NCBI GenBank assembly: GCA_034437515.1
Contig: DAOTTX010000210.1
Location: forward strand, 1 to 56,759
Source of the DNA: DAOTTX01 sp034437515
Lineage (GTDB): Bacteria > Chloroflexota > Anaerolineae > Aggregatilineales > Phototrophicaceae
Length of the DNA stretch: 56,759 nt
Reading direction: 5' to 3'
Both the position numbers and the translations under genes were made by a program. How positions within the stretch are numbered: the stretch's first letter is position 1; each line of letters begins with the position of its first letter. Of the stretch, positions 8,589-15,600 are shown in pieces. The notes under the pieces were generated by a model. It was given only the letters and a program-made list of their open reading frames with translations. It made no database searches and was not told the origin of the DNA.

Positions 8589-9696
8589 TCATGTAAGCAC
8601 GGGGCGAGACGAACGCGCTCGCCCCGATACAGAGGGTCAGGCCGCCCACGTCTCACTGAAGTTGCTGCGATTGCCGTTGGGGGTAACGTTATTGATCGGG
8701 TTGCTCGCTGCGACCTTCGCCGCGAACTTAGCATTAGGCTCGGTGAACATCCCGTTGGGTGACATCATCACAATCTTGCTCGGCGGCGAACCGGCAAAGG
8801 CAAGCTGGCGCACCATCGTGCTTGATGTACGCCTGTCTGATGCGATCACGGCGGCACTCGCCGGGGCAGCACTGGCGGTCAGTGGCTTGCAGATGCAGAC
8901 CTTCTTCCGTAATCCGTTGGCGGGGCCGTTTATCATCGGTGTGAGTTCCGGTGCGAGCCTGGGTGTGGCGGCGGTGGTGCTTTCCGGCGGGGTCACGCTG
9001 CTGGCGACCGCCGGTTTAGGCGGCGCGGTGAGCATTACATTGGCAGCGGGGGCGGGGGCGGCACTGGTCATGGGGTTGGTGATGGTGATTGCGCGTTATG
9101 TCCATAGCAATATGACGTTGCTCATCGTCGGTGTGATGATCGGTTATGCGACCGGCGCGGTTGTCAGCATTTTGATGTACTTCAGCCAACCGGAGCAGAT
9201 CAACACCTATATCCGCTGGGGATTTGGCAGCTTTAGCGCGGTGCATTGGTCAACGATGCGTGTGTTTGCGCCGGTGCTCGTTGCCGGTTTGGTGCTCGCC
9301 TTTCTGTTAAGTAAATCTTTGAACGCACTGCTGCTGGGTGAGGCCTACGCCCATAGTATGGGGTTGCAGGTGCAGCGGGCGCGTTTGTGGATCATCTTGA
9401 GTACGGCGCTGCTGGCAGGCACAGTCACTGCATTTTGTGGGCCGGTGGGTTTTATCGGGTTAGCGGTGCCGCATCTGTGCCGGGGACTGTTCAACAGTGT
9501 CGATCATCGCTTGCTGGTGCCTGCCTGTGCCCTGTTAGGAGCAACGATTGCCCTCATGGCGGACATCATCGCCGGGATGCCGGGTAATATGGAGATGACA
9601 CTGCCGCTGAACGCCGTCACCGCGTTGATCGGCGCGCCGGTCGTCGTGTGGGTGATCTTACGCCAGCGCAACGCACATCAGACCTTTGCCGGATGA
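8581..9696 (+). CDS. Cobalamin ABC transporter, FecCD/BtuC-type permease
   Basis: A 371-residue permease with about nine to ten membrane helices from residue ~38 onward. Typical FecCD family features are visible: LGDIITILLG, the LSDAITAALAGAALAVSGLQMQ stretch (split here), NPLAGPFIIGVSSGASLG, the GYATGAVVSILMYFSQPEQ region, the WGFGSFS loop, and the C-terminal GPVGFIGLAVPHLCR. The ATG at 8581 lies inside the 3' end of the substrate-binding gene. The first ~25 residues are hydrophilic and encoded partly by a palindrome at 8600-8626, so the true start could be further in. It forms the membrane channel of the importer together with the flanking genes. Confidence 0.88.
   Translation: MNSHVSTGRDERARPDTEGQAAHVSLKLLRLPLGVTLLIGLLAATFAANLALGSVNIPLGDIITILLGGEPAKASWRTIVLDVRLSDAITAALAGAALAVSGLQMQTFFRNPLAGPFIIGVSSGASLGVAAVVLSGGVTLLATAGLGGAVSITLAAGAGAALVMGLVMVIARYVHSNMTLLIVGVMIGYATGAVVSILMYFSQPEQINTYIRWGFGSFSAVHWSTMRVFAPVLVAGLVLAFLLSKSLNALLLGEAYAHSMGLQVQRARLWIILSTALLAGTVTAFCGPVGFIGLAVPHLCRGLFNSVDHRLLVPACALLGATIALMADIIAGMPGNMEMTLPLNAVTALIGAPVVVWVILRQRNAHQTFAG
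8600..8626. repeat. Perfect 9-bp palindrome at the 5' end of the permease gene
   Basis: CGGGGCGAG (8600-8608) pairs with CTCGCCCCG (8618-8626) around a 9-base loop. It lies just after the stop of the substrate-binding gene and inside the first codons of the permease. It may be an intercistronic stem-loop that stabilises the upstream mRNA or affects coupling, or a small repeat inserted in frame. Confidence 0.5.
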
Positions 9697-10685
9697 CGGT
9701 TCTACACACACAGGCGATGACCATTGGCTATCGCCCCTCGCGCCGTCCGGCTGTGGTTGTGGCTGATGCGCTCGATCTTACGTTACATGCCGGCGAGATG
9801 GTTTGCCTACTGGGGCCGAACGGTGCGGGTAAGTCCACACTGCTGCGGACGATTGCCGGCTTACAACCGCCGCTCGCCGGTGAAATCATCATCGGTGGGG
9901 ATGACCTGACGACGTTGAAGCCGCTCGAACTGGCGCGACGTTTGAGCATCGTGCTCACAGAGCGCCCCAATGCAGGTCTGATGAACGGGTATCAATTGGT
10001 GGCGCTTGGGCGGCATCCGTACACGGATTGGTCAGGTCGGCTGAGGGACCAAGACCAGCGGATCATACAGTGGGCGGTGGATGCTGTCGCTGCGACTCTT
10101 TTCGCCAGGCGACCGTTCGACGAACTCAGCGACGGGCAAAAGCAGAAAATCATGATCGCCCGTGCGCTGGCACAGGAACCCGACATGATCTTGCTGGACG
10201 AGCCAACCGCTTTCCTCGACTTGCCACGCCGGGTGCAGACCATGAACTTGCTGCGGCAGCTTGCCCGGCAGACACAGCGCGGTATTCTGCTTTCCACGCA
10301 CGACCTTGATCTGGCATTGCGCACCGCTGATCTGATCTGGTTGATGTCCGCCGGAGGGCGGGTACACACGGGGACACCGGAGGACTTGATCCTCAACGGG
10401 ACGTTTGAACAGGTTTTTGCCGGTGAGGGGGTGACGTTTGATCCACACACCGGACGTTTTCAGCTTAATCGTGAGGTCGTCTGTAAAGTATGGCTAGAGG
10501 GTGAGGGCATCGGGTATTTCTGGACGCGGCGTGCCCTGGAGCGAGAAAATTATGTAATCTCACCGGCAGCAGATCATACCGTCGCGGTCTACGAAAGTGA
10601 TGATGGTTTTGAATGGTCGGTCGATGGTCAGGCGCAGTTCCAAAGCATCCGTGCGCTGTTACATGCCTTGACAGCGGCGCGTTGA
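9693..10685 (+). CDS. Cobalamin ABC transporter, ATP-binding protein (BtuD/FecE-like) with C-terminal extension
   Basis: A 330-residue ATPase. The ATG at 9693 overlaps the permease stop (ATGA), which is the natural coupled start even though the frame is open from 9648. Walker A GPNGAGKST is at 41-49, the signature LSDGQ at 145-149, Walker B ILLDEP at 166-171, and the H-loop His is near 203. The signature has Asp where Gly is usual at the second position (LSDGQ rather than LSGGQ), which is common in this subfamily. Family members end at about residue 255-260; here ~70 more residues follow (VVCKVWLEGEGIGYFWTR onward), predicted to be a small folded domain of unknown function. With the two upstream genes it completes a BtuFCD-type importer. 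Confidence 0.9.
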   Translation: MTVLHTQAMTIGYRPSRRPAVVVADALDLTLHAGEMVCLLGPNGAGKSTLLRTIAGLQPPLAGEIIIGGDDLTTLKPLELARRLSIVLTERPNAGLMNGYQLVALGRHPYTDWSGRLRDQDQRIIQWAVDAVAATLFARRPFDELSDGQKQKIMIARALAQEPDMILLDEPTAFLDLPRRVQTMNLLRQLARQTQRGILLSTHDLDLALRTADLIWLMSAGGRVHTGTPEDLILNGTFEQVFAGEGVTFDPHTGRFQLNREVVCKVWLEGEGIGYFWTRRALERENYVISPAADHTVAVYESDDGFEWSVDGQAQFQSIRALLHALTAAR

Positions 10686-10696
10686 TTCTCTATAAT
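10668..10696 (+). promoter_or_regulatory. Consensus sigma70-type promoter of tRNA-Gly
   Basis: TTGACA (10668-10673) and TATAAT (10691-10696) with a 17-base spacer match the consensus exactly. The -35 lies inside the last codons of the ABC ATPase gene; the tRNA starts 20 bases after the -10. Confidence 0.85.
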
Positions 10697-10715
10697 CCTA
10701 GCGAGTAGAAAATGT

Positions 10716-10788
10716 GCGGGTGTAGCTCAGTTGGTAGAGCGTTTGCTTCCCAAGCAAAATGTCACGGGTTCGAGTCCCGTTACCCGCT
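10716..10788 (+). tRNA. tRNA-Gly (anticodon CCC)
   Basis: A 73-base cloverleaf. The acceptor stem GCGGGTG/TACCCGC has one G-T pair; the anticodon stem TTTGC/GCAAA encloses the loop TTCCCAA, giving anticodon CCC. The T-arm is ACGGG/CCCGT with TTCGAGT. The discriminator base T is typical of bacterial tRNA-Gly. CCA is not encoded. Confidence 0.95.
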
Positions 10789-10794
10789 CAAAAA

Positions 10795-10820
10795 GCCTGC
10801 CTAGTGCAGGCCGTTTTTTT
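10795..10820 (+). terminator. Rho-independent terminator after tRNA-Gly
   Basis: The stem GCCTGC/GCAGGC with a 5-base loop is followed after two bases by seven T residues. Confidence 0.85.
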
Positions 10821-10911
10821 GTGCATTCGTTAGAGGATTGCGCACATGAACCGGCTTCGATAGAATTGCCGGGCTTCGTAAACCATAATCTTCCAAGCAG
10901 GAGAACTAAAC

Positions 10912-11592
10912 GTGTCTGATTTTAGTTTTAATGCCCAACCGCGTACAGTAGTGGGCAAACGAGTAAAGACTATTCGGAAGCAGGGGTTGGTGCCCATCAC
11001 CGTATATGGCCCCAAGACTGACCCGGTGAGCCTTCAGGTGCCTTACCGCGAACTCGAACTCATCTTGCGTGATGCAGGTGGTACGAACCTGATCGATGTC
11101 AACGTAGACGGCAAGACCACCCATACGGCGATTGCGCGTGATGTGCAGCGTGATGTCATCAAGGGGGCGATTATCCATGTCGATTTTTACGCTGTCGATG
11201 CGACGACAACCATTCGTGCTGATATTCCGATCTATCTGGTCGGCATTAGCCCGGCAGTTGAAGCGCGTGAAGGCATTTTGCTGACAGGTGCCAATAACGT
11301 CACCGTAGAAACACTCCCCGCCAAGCTGACGAACCAGATCGAAGTTGATCTGTCGAAGCTCAAAGCCATCGGCGATTCTATTACCATTGGTGATCTGGAT
11401 CTCGGCGAAGGGGTGGTCATCATCAACGAACCTGAAGAAATGATCGCACGTATTTCCCAGACCTCTGCGGCGCGTGCTGAACTGCTCGAAGCCATCGAGG
11501 AAGATGAGGTGGACGATCTCCAGGTGACCGAAGAGCCGGAAGTCATCTCACGCGGCAAGGAAGAAGAGGGGTTCCTCGAGGAAGAGAAGTAG
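10912..11592 (+). CDS. rplY: 50S ribosomal protein L25 / general stress protein Ctc
   Basis: A 226-residue long-form L25 (TL5/CTC type) that binds 5S rRNA. The N-terminal domain (about 1-95) has the family pattern FNAQPRTVVGKRVKTIRKQG and then LVPITVYGP. The C-terminal TL5 beta domain (about 97-185) includes HVDFYAVDATTTIRADIPI and the VETLPAKLTNQIEVDLSKL region. It ends with an acidic Glu-rich tail, also common in this family. The start is GTG at 10912 after AGGAG. It lies between two tRNA genes, with a separate terminator upstream. It is a housekeeping translation gene. Confidence 0.93.
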   Translation: MSDFSFNAQPRTVVGKRVKTIRKQGLVPITVYGPKTDPVSLQVPYRELELILRDAGGTNLIDVNVDGKTTHTAIARDVQRDVIKGAIIHVDFYAVDATTTIRADIPIYLVGISPAVEAREGILLTGANNVTVETLPAKLTNQIEVDLSKLKAIGDSITIGDLDLGEGVVIINEPEEMIARISQTSAARAELLEAIEEDEVDDLQVTEEPEVISRGKEEEGFLEEEK

Positions 11593-11611
11593 TTACGCTT
11601 CTGGATATGCA

Positions 11612-11634
11612 CGGGGATACGTTCTATGTCCCCG
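11612..11634 (+). terminator. Hairpin after the L25 gene
   Basis: CGGGGATA (11612-11619) pairs with TGTCCCCG (11627-11634) around a 7-base loop, 20 bases after the L25 stop. The T-tract is weak, so it may be a terminator or an mRNA 3'-end stabiliser. Confidence 0.45.
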
Positions 11635-11662
11635 GCAATCTCTTCGTTCTTCAATTCAGATA

Positions 11663-11690
11663 TTGACACTTCCAGCGGATTTGCTATACT
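11663..11690 (+). promoter_or_regulatory. Sigma70-type promoter of tRNA-Leu
   Basis: TTGACA (11663-11668) and TATACT (11685-11690) have a 16-base spacer; the tRNA begins 24 bases after the -10. Confidence 0.75.
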
Positions 11691-11713
11691 GCTCAAGCAA
11701 CACAAAAGAATAT

Positions 11714-11797
11714 GCCGAAGTGGCGGAACAGGCAGACGCGCTACGTTCAGGGCGTAGTTCCTTCACAGGAGTGTGGGTTCGACTCCCACCTTCGGCA
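11714..11797 (+). tRNA. tRNA-Leu (anticodon CAG)
   Basis: An 84-base class II tRNA with acceptor stem GCCGAAG/CTTCGGC, anticodon stem CTACG/CGTAG, loop TTCAGGG (anticodon CAG), a long variable arm and a T-arm with TTCGACT. The discriminator A fits tRNA-Leu. CCA is not encoded. Confidence 0.95.
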
Positions 11798-11800
11798 CAA

Positions 11801-11832
11801 AAAAGCCACGATCATCATGATCGTGGCTTTTT
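11801..11832. terminator. Strong bidirectional terminator after tRNA-Leu
   Basis: GCCACGATC (11805-11813) and GATCGTGGC (11819-11827) form a 9-bp stem flanked by an A-run on the left and a T-run on the right, so it can act on both strands. Confidence 0.85.
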
Positions 11833-11886
11833 GATTCTTTGGTGCTGCTGGGGAGGCGGGTGACGGGCTCCCTTTTGTTGATAGCT

Positions 11887-12149
11887 TTACCGGGTCGGTG
11901 CGCTGAGCTTCGGCGGCACGTTCTCTTCACGACTGGCATTTTCTTCCGATGGGGTGTTCTCTGGATAGATGTCGTCTGCTGGATCGGTCATCATCTGGCT
12001 GGCTTCTTCATCCACCAGGATAGACGGTGCTTCGATGGGGTATAGATGTCCAGGTCGCCGTCCAGGTCGGATTGATAAGCGATCACGCTGTCATCCGGTG
12101 CCGAGATGGGATAGGGGTCAGAATAGACGCATATTGGAGCACCATCGGC
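11887..12149 (-). pseudogene. Remnant of an acidic, proline-rich protein, broken by a frameshift
   Basis: On the minus strand two open frames join if one C is added to the four-C run at 12037-12040. The joined text (…SDLDGDLDIYTP then IEAPSILVDEEASQ…) stays acidic and Pro/Ser-rich to a stop at 11887-11889. Motif-like repeats such as DPYPISAPDDS, IYTPIEAPS and DDIYPENTPSEE occur along it. An in-frame stop at 12150-12152 bounds the upstream end, and no convincing start codon with a ribosome binding site is present; a GTG inside (in DDSVIAYQ) is the only candidate. I do not recognise a family. It may be the disordered tail of a lost gene, or a living gene with a sequencing error in the C-run. 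Confidence 0.3.
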
Positions 12150-12165
12150 TTAACTTGACACGTAT

Positions 12166-12186
12166 GGGACAGGATTTTTCCCGTCC
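12166..12186 (-). terminator. Possible terminator of the tandem receiver genes
   Basis: On the minus strand GGACGGG and CCTGTCC form a 7-bp stem (one G-T pair) with an A-rich loop, about 80 bases after the stop of the receiver gene. No T-tract follows, so support is weak. Confidence 0.25.
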
Positions 12187-12267
12187 ACTATACAAAATGT
12201 GACTCCACGCTATCGTGTCTCTGTACCATGTCGGCTAATTTGTTACGAGCATGGTTTGATACAGGAT

Positions 12268-12633
12268 CTACTGGTAGCAGAGTGGAATAATCTTCTGCGA
12301 TATATTGAGGATGTGAACAGGTTTGGGCATCCATATGAGGTTCAACCTGCGGATGAGATCGGCATCAGGTTTTTGATAAGCTGATGTCATGATAATTGGG
12401 GCATTCGGGTATTTTTCGCGGACGATTTTGGCGAGATCTAACCCGTCTAAATTGCCGGGAACACGGATGTCCATAACGAACACCTTAACATTATCTGTCA
12501 CTTGCTCGAGATGTGTATTGGCTTCGTCTGCTGACATGAATTGGATCAACTCGACCTTGGGGTCGATCGTCGCTAGCGCGATTTTGAACAGATTTCGAAA
12601 CGGGCCTTCATCTTCGAGATGTAAAAGTCTCAT
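12268..12633 (-). CDS. Single-domain response regulator
   Basis: A 121-residue receiver-only protein. The acidic pair is E7/D8, the phosphoacceptor D55 in VFVMDIRVPGN, with T83 and K104 (WMPKPVH). All key residues are present. It is about half identical to the next gene upstream on the same strand, with shared LLHLEDEGP, DIRVPGNLDG and WMPKP segments, so the two are tandem duplicates. There is no output domain. A histidine kinase is encoded divergently at 13429-15600 and is the natural candidate phosphodonor. The ATG is preceded by AAGGAAAG. Confidence 0.85.
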   Translation of the reverse strand: MRLLHLEDEGPFRNLFKIALATIDPKVELIQFMSADEANTHLEQVTDNVKVFVMDIRVPGNLDGLDLAKIVREKYPNAPIIMTSAYQKPDADLIRRLNLIWMPKPVHILNISQKIIPLCYQ

Positions 12634-12711
12634 AGTCTTTCCTTCACCCAGGTTACTTATCGGTTTGATCGGATCTTAGGCGTGACCTCGTCCCATCATT
12701 AGCGTTTAAGT

Positions 12712-13083
12712 TCATGCTTTGTCTTGCACCCAGGGCAAGATCTTCTGCGCCAGGTTGAGTATGTGTAATGGCTTCGGCATCCATTCTAGTTGTAGATCTT
12801 TCATGTGAAGCCGATCGGGTTTAATATATGCGGAGGTAATCACAATAGGCCGTGTATTACCCAGTTCTCGTATTTGCCTGGCAAGCGCCATACCGTCGAG
12901 ATTGCCTGGCACGCGAACGTCGAGAATGAAGACAGAAATGTCATCAATGTTTTCTTTAATGTATTCCCACGCATCGTCTCCGCTAATAAACTGAATGACC
13001 TCAACTTGATCGTCCAGTTGATTTATCGCAGATCGAAAGACATCACGTAGTGGACCTTCGTCCTCCAGGTGAAGTAGCTTCAA
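12712..13083 (-). CDS. Single-domain response regulator, tandem paralogue
   Basis: A 123-residue receiver-only protein. The frame is open from an ATG at 13128, but a TTG at 13083 gives an N-terminus (LKLLHLEDEGP) that matches its paralogue and has AAAGGAA eight bases upstream; I prefer TTG. Counting from that start, the acidic pair is E7/D8, the phosphoacceptor is D55 in VFILDVRVPGN, and the Thr/Ser and Lys positions (TSAYIKP, WMPKPLH) are kept. It lies 78 bases upstream of its duplicate, so the two are probably co-transcribed. The pair could compete for, or pass on, phosphate from the divergent sensor kinase. Confidence 0.82.
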   Translation of the reverse strand: MKLLHLEDEGPLRDVFRSAINQLDDQVEVIQFISGDDAWEYIKENIDDISVFILDVRVPGNLDGMALARQIRELGNTRPIVITSAYIKPDRLHMKDLQLEWMPKPLHILNLAQKILPWVQDKA

Positions 13084-13128
13084 TGGTTCGCATTCCTTTC
13101 GTTGTGTCAGGTAAATTCTTGAAGTCAT

Positions 13129-13428
13129 TACCTTTTGCGAGATAATCGGACTGAATGTTTACCAACAAGCAAAGTTACATTTTCTTTACATTATACAGCT
13201 AAAACAATGATAGTATAATTTTGCACCAGATAAGTTAAAGAAGTCTGAATTTTTCCCAAATTCTCTTTTCTCTACGCTTTTAGTCACTTTAAAATGTTAT
13301 AAATACAAAAGAACCATAAAATATTGTGTTGTGATAAAAAACATTTAACATCAACCATTGCTCATATTGTTGTTGACGAGGGGGCCCTCGTTGGCTTGGG
13401 TGTTGCCAGCTTTAAGATTGAGGCGAGT
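13129..13428. other. AT-rich divergent intergenic region
   Basis: About 300 bases between the receiver genes and the divergent sensor kinase, clearly more AT-rich than the coding DNA. It should hold the promoters of both units; several TATAAT-like boxes occur (for example near 13205-13215), but no complete -35/-10 pair stands out. The kinase frame is open back to a TTG at 13324, which lacks a ribosome binding site. Confidence 0.45.
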
Positions 13429-15600
13429 ATGCTGCGGATCTCCAGGCGAATATACAATCAAATTTATCCGCGGGTTGGCACTCGCGTAACGTTACCTTTC
13501 TTACTGATTGTCCTCGCCGTCGCTGGCATTGGCATTTTTGTTATGACACGGCTCGTCGTTGGTACGATTGATGAACGCCTGAACAATCAGCTTCGGGATG
13601 GGGTGCAAACGGTGACAAACGCCATCACGGAGATCGAACGGGCGAATATTGCTACGCTGCGCCTGCTTACATTTATTGATGGGGTCTCTGATGCGATAGA
13701 AGCGAATGACAGCGGGACGATTGATCTCTTGCTCAGCGGTGTAGCGACCAATCAGGGCATTGACGAGGTAATCGTCTTTAACCAGGCGGGTGACAATATC
13801 TTCCGTACACTTATTCGGCGCAATGAAGATGTCCCACAATTGCTTGACCTGAGTGAGTGGCAGATAGTCACAGATATTCTCACCGAGGACTTTGACGAAC
13901 GTGGTGATAAGTTCGTCACCATACGCATCGTGGATGAACGTAATGTGATCTACTTTGCTGGCCCGGTCTATAACAACGATGACCAGATCATCGGTGGTGT
14001 CATTGTAGGTATCGAGTCGCTGCGCTTTGTACGCTTACTCAGTGAGCAGGCTTTCGCCAACCTCGTTTTCACCGACCTAAACGGGGTGATTATCGACAGT
14101 ACGATCCGGCCTCTTGTGCCACCAGATCCTACAAATGCGGGAACTTTCATCGAACAGCCACAAGAACTGAACGAACAACTCACTGCTGGTAGCACCCCCC
14201 TGCAAGAGCGGGTTATCCAGACCATTGAATACAGATTTCTGTATGCGCCTTTTGAGTTGCGTGAGCGACAGGTCGGCTTTATGGGTATCGCGCTGTCAAC
14301 TGATTTCGTTGCGGATAGGATCGGGACGAGTAGAAATGCCTTTGGTCTGCTGTTCGGGATTCTTTTCTTATCCGTTACGTTGATGGGTGTCGTCGTTTCA
14401 CGGTCGATCATTGGTCCATTGTTTCGCATGGTTGATACCACTCGCGCAATCCGTGAAGGCGACCTCAGCCGGCGTGTGCAGTTGCCTTCACCAGACGAGC
14501 TAGGCGAATTGGGGCGTTCGTTCGATCATATGACCGATCAACTGGTTGAACGTAACGCGAAGATCAATGATCTTTACATAAATCAGCTCGAAGAAACCGC
14601 CCGCCGCGATGCGGTGCTGAGTAGTATCAGCGATGTCGTTATCGTACAGGATCGGGAGGGTAAGATCATCCTCTATAACGATGCCGCTGAAAAAATGCGA
14701 GATCGCTTACGCAATTACGATGCAGATCGCAAACAGTTTATCGAAACCCTACGACGTGCGGAGGCACTCTCATCGCCGGAGACGATCAAACTGATTGACG
14801 GTTACTTCAGTGTACTTGCCACCCCGGTGCGTATGAAAACGGGCGCGCTACTTGGGTATGTATTTTCCTTCCGTGACATCACCGCACTGGTAGAATCACA
14901 GCGGTTAAAAGATGAACTCATCCTTCAACTCTCCCACGAACTGCGTACACCCTATGCCGCTGCCTATGGCTATGCCGAACTAACAAAATTTATGATTGAT
15001 AGCGGGCAGACCGGCGGACTAGAGGGCAATATGGATAACGTCATGAGCCAGCTTGCCAAATTAGGGTCGATGTTGAATCGCGTCGTTGAAGTGAGCACTA
15101 TCCTGGCGGAAAAAGTGGACATCTATAAAGAGGAGACTGAACTGGTCACGCTTGTGCGTGAAGTCATCGACGGAGAACGTGCCGCGATTGAGAAAGAAGG
15201 GTTACAGCTTGACTTGATGTTCTCAGTTGAATGCCTGATGATTAAGATTGACGCCGAACGCATCAAGGATGCCATTCATGTGGTTATCGAGAATGCCTAC
15301 CAGTACACGTTGGAAGGTGGGGAAATACAGGTTTACCTGTGGCATGATGAGCACTACGCGAATATCGAAATTGTGGACACCGGGGTAGGGATCGGTGAGG
15401 ATGAGATTGGCAAAGTGTTTGATCGCATGTTTCGAGGTCGTTCCGCTGATGCTGGATTGACAGATTCGCGTGGTTTGGGCTTAGGTCTATACATTTCAAA
15501 ACAATATATCGACCTACATGATGGCATAATTGAAGTAGAAAGTACCGAGCAAGTCGGGACGACCGTACACATCCAGCTTCCATTGGAATCCAGTATATGA
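13429..15600 (+). CDS. Membrane sensor histidine kinase (Cache-HAMP-PAS-HisKA-HATPase)
   Basis: A 723-residue sensor from the ATG at 13429 (GAGGCG just upstream). It has a transmembrane helix at about 20-45, an extracytoplasmic Cache-type region to ~300, a second helix at ~303-325, and HAMP at ~325-378 (IIGPLFRMVDTTRAIREGDL). A PAS domain follows at ~395-485 and HisKA with phosphoacceptor H503 in LSHELRTPYAA. The ATPase domain shows VIENAYQYT, DTGVGIGEDE and GLGLGLYISKQY. The stop codon overlaps the start of the giant DUF11 gene (ATGA), so sensor and surface protein are made together. Two receiver genes lie divergently upstream and are probable partners. An input from the cell surface or from the DUF11 protein itself is an inference from this layout. 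Confidence 0.9.
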   Translation: MLRISRRIYNQIYPRVGTRVTLPFLLIVLAVAGIGIFVMTRLVVGTIDERLNNQLRDGVQTVTNAITEIERANIATLRLLTFIDGVSDAIEANDSGTIDLLLSGVATNQGIDEVIVFNQAGDNIFRTLIRRNEDVPQLLDLSEWQIVTDILTEDFDERGDKFVTIRIVDERNVIYFAGPVYNNDDQIIGGVIVGIESLRFVRLLSEQAFANLVFTDLNGVIIDSTIRPLVPPDPTNAGTFIEQPQELNEQLTAGSTPLQERVIQTIEYRFLYAPFELRERQVGFMGIALSTDFVADRIGTSRNAFGLLFGILFLSVTLMGVVVSRSIIGPLFRMVDTTRAIREGDLSRRVQLPSPDELGELGRSFDHMTDQLVERNAKINDLYINQLEETARRDAVLSSISDVVIVQDREGKIILYNDAAEKMRDRLRNYDADRKQFIETLRRAEALSSPETIKLIDGYFSVLATPVRMKTGALLGYVFSFRDITALVESQRLKDELILQLSHELRTPYAAAYGYAELTKFMIDSGQTGGLEGNMDNVMSQLAKLGSMLNRVVEVSTILAEKVDIYKEETELVTLVREVIDGERAAIEKEGLQLDLMFSVECLMIKIDAERIKDAIHVVIENAYQYTLEGGEIQVYLWHDEHYANIEIVDTGVGIGEDEIGKVFDRMFRGRSADAGLTDSRGLGLGLYISKQYIDLHDGIIEVESTEQVGTTVHIQLPLESSI

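Noticed and set aside
12155..12199. TTGACA and TATACA as a promoter
   Set aside because: The spacing is 28 bases, too long for a sigma70-type promoter.
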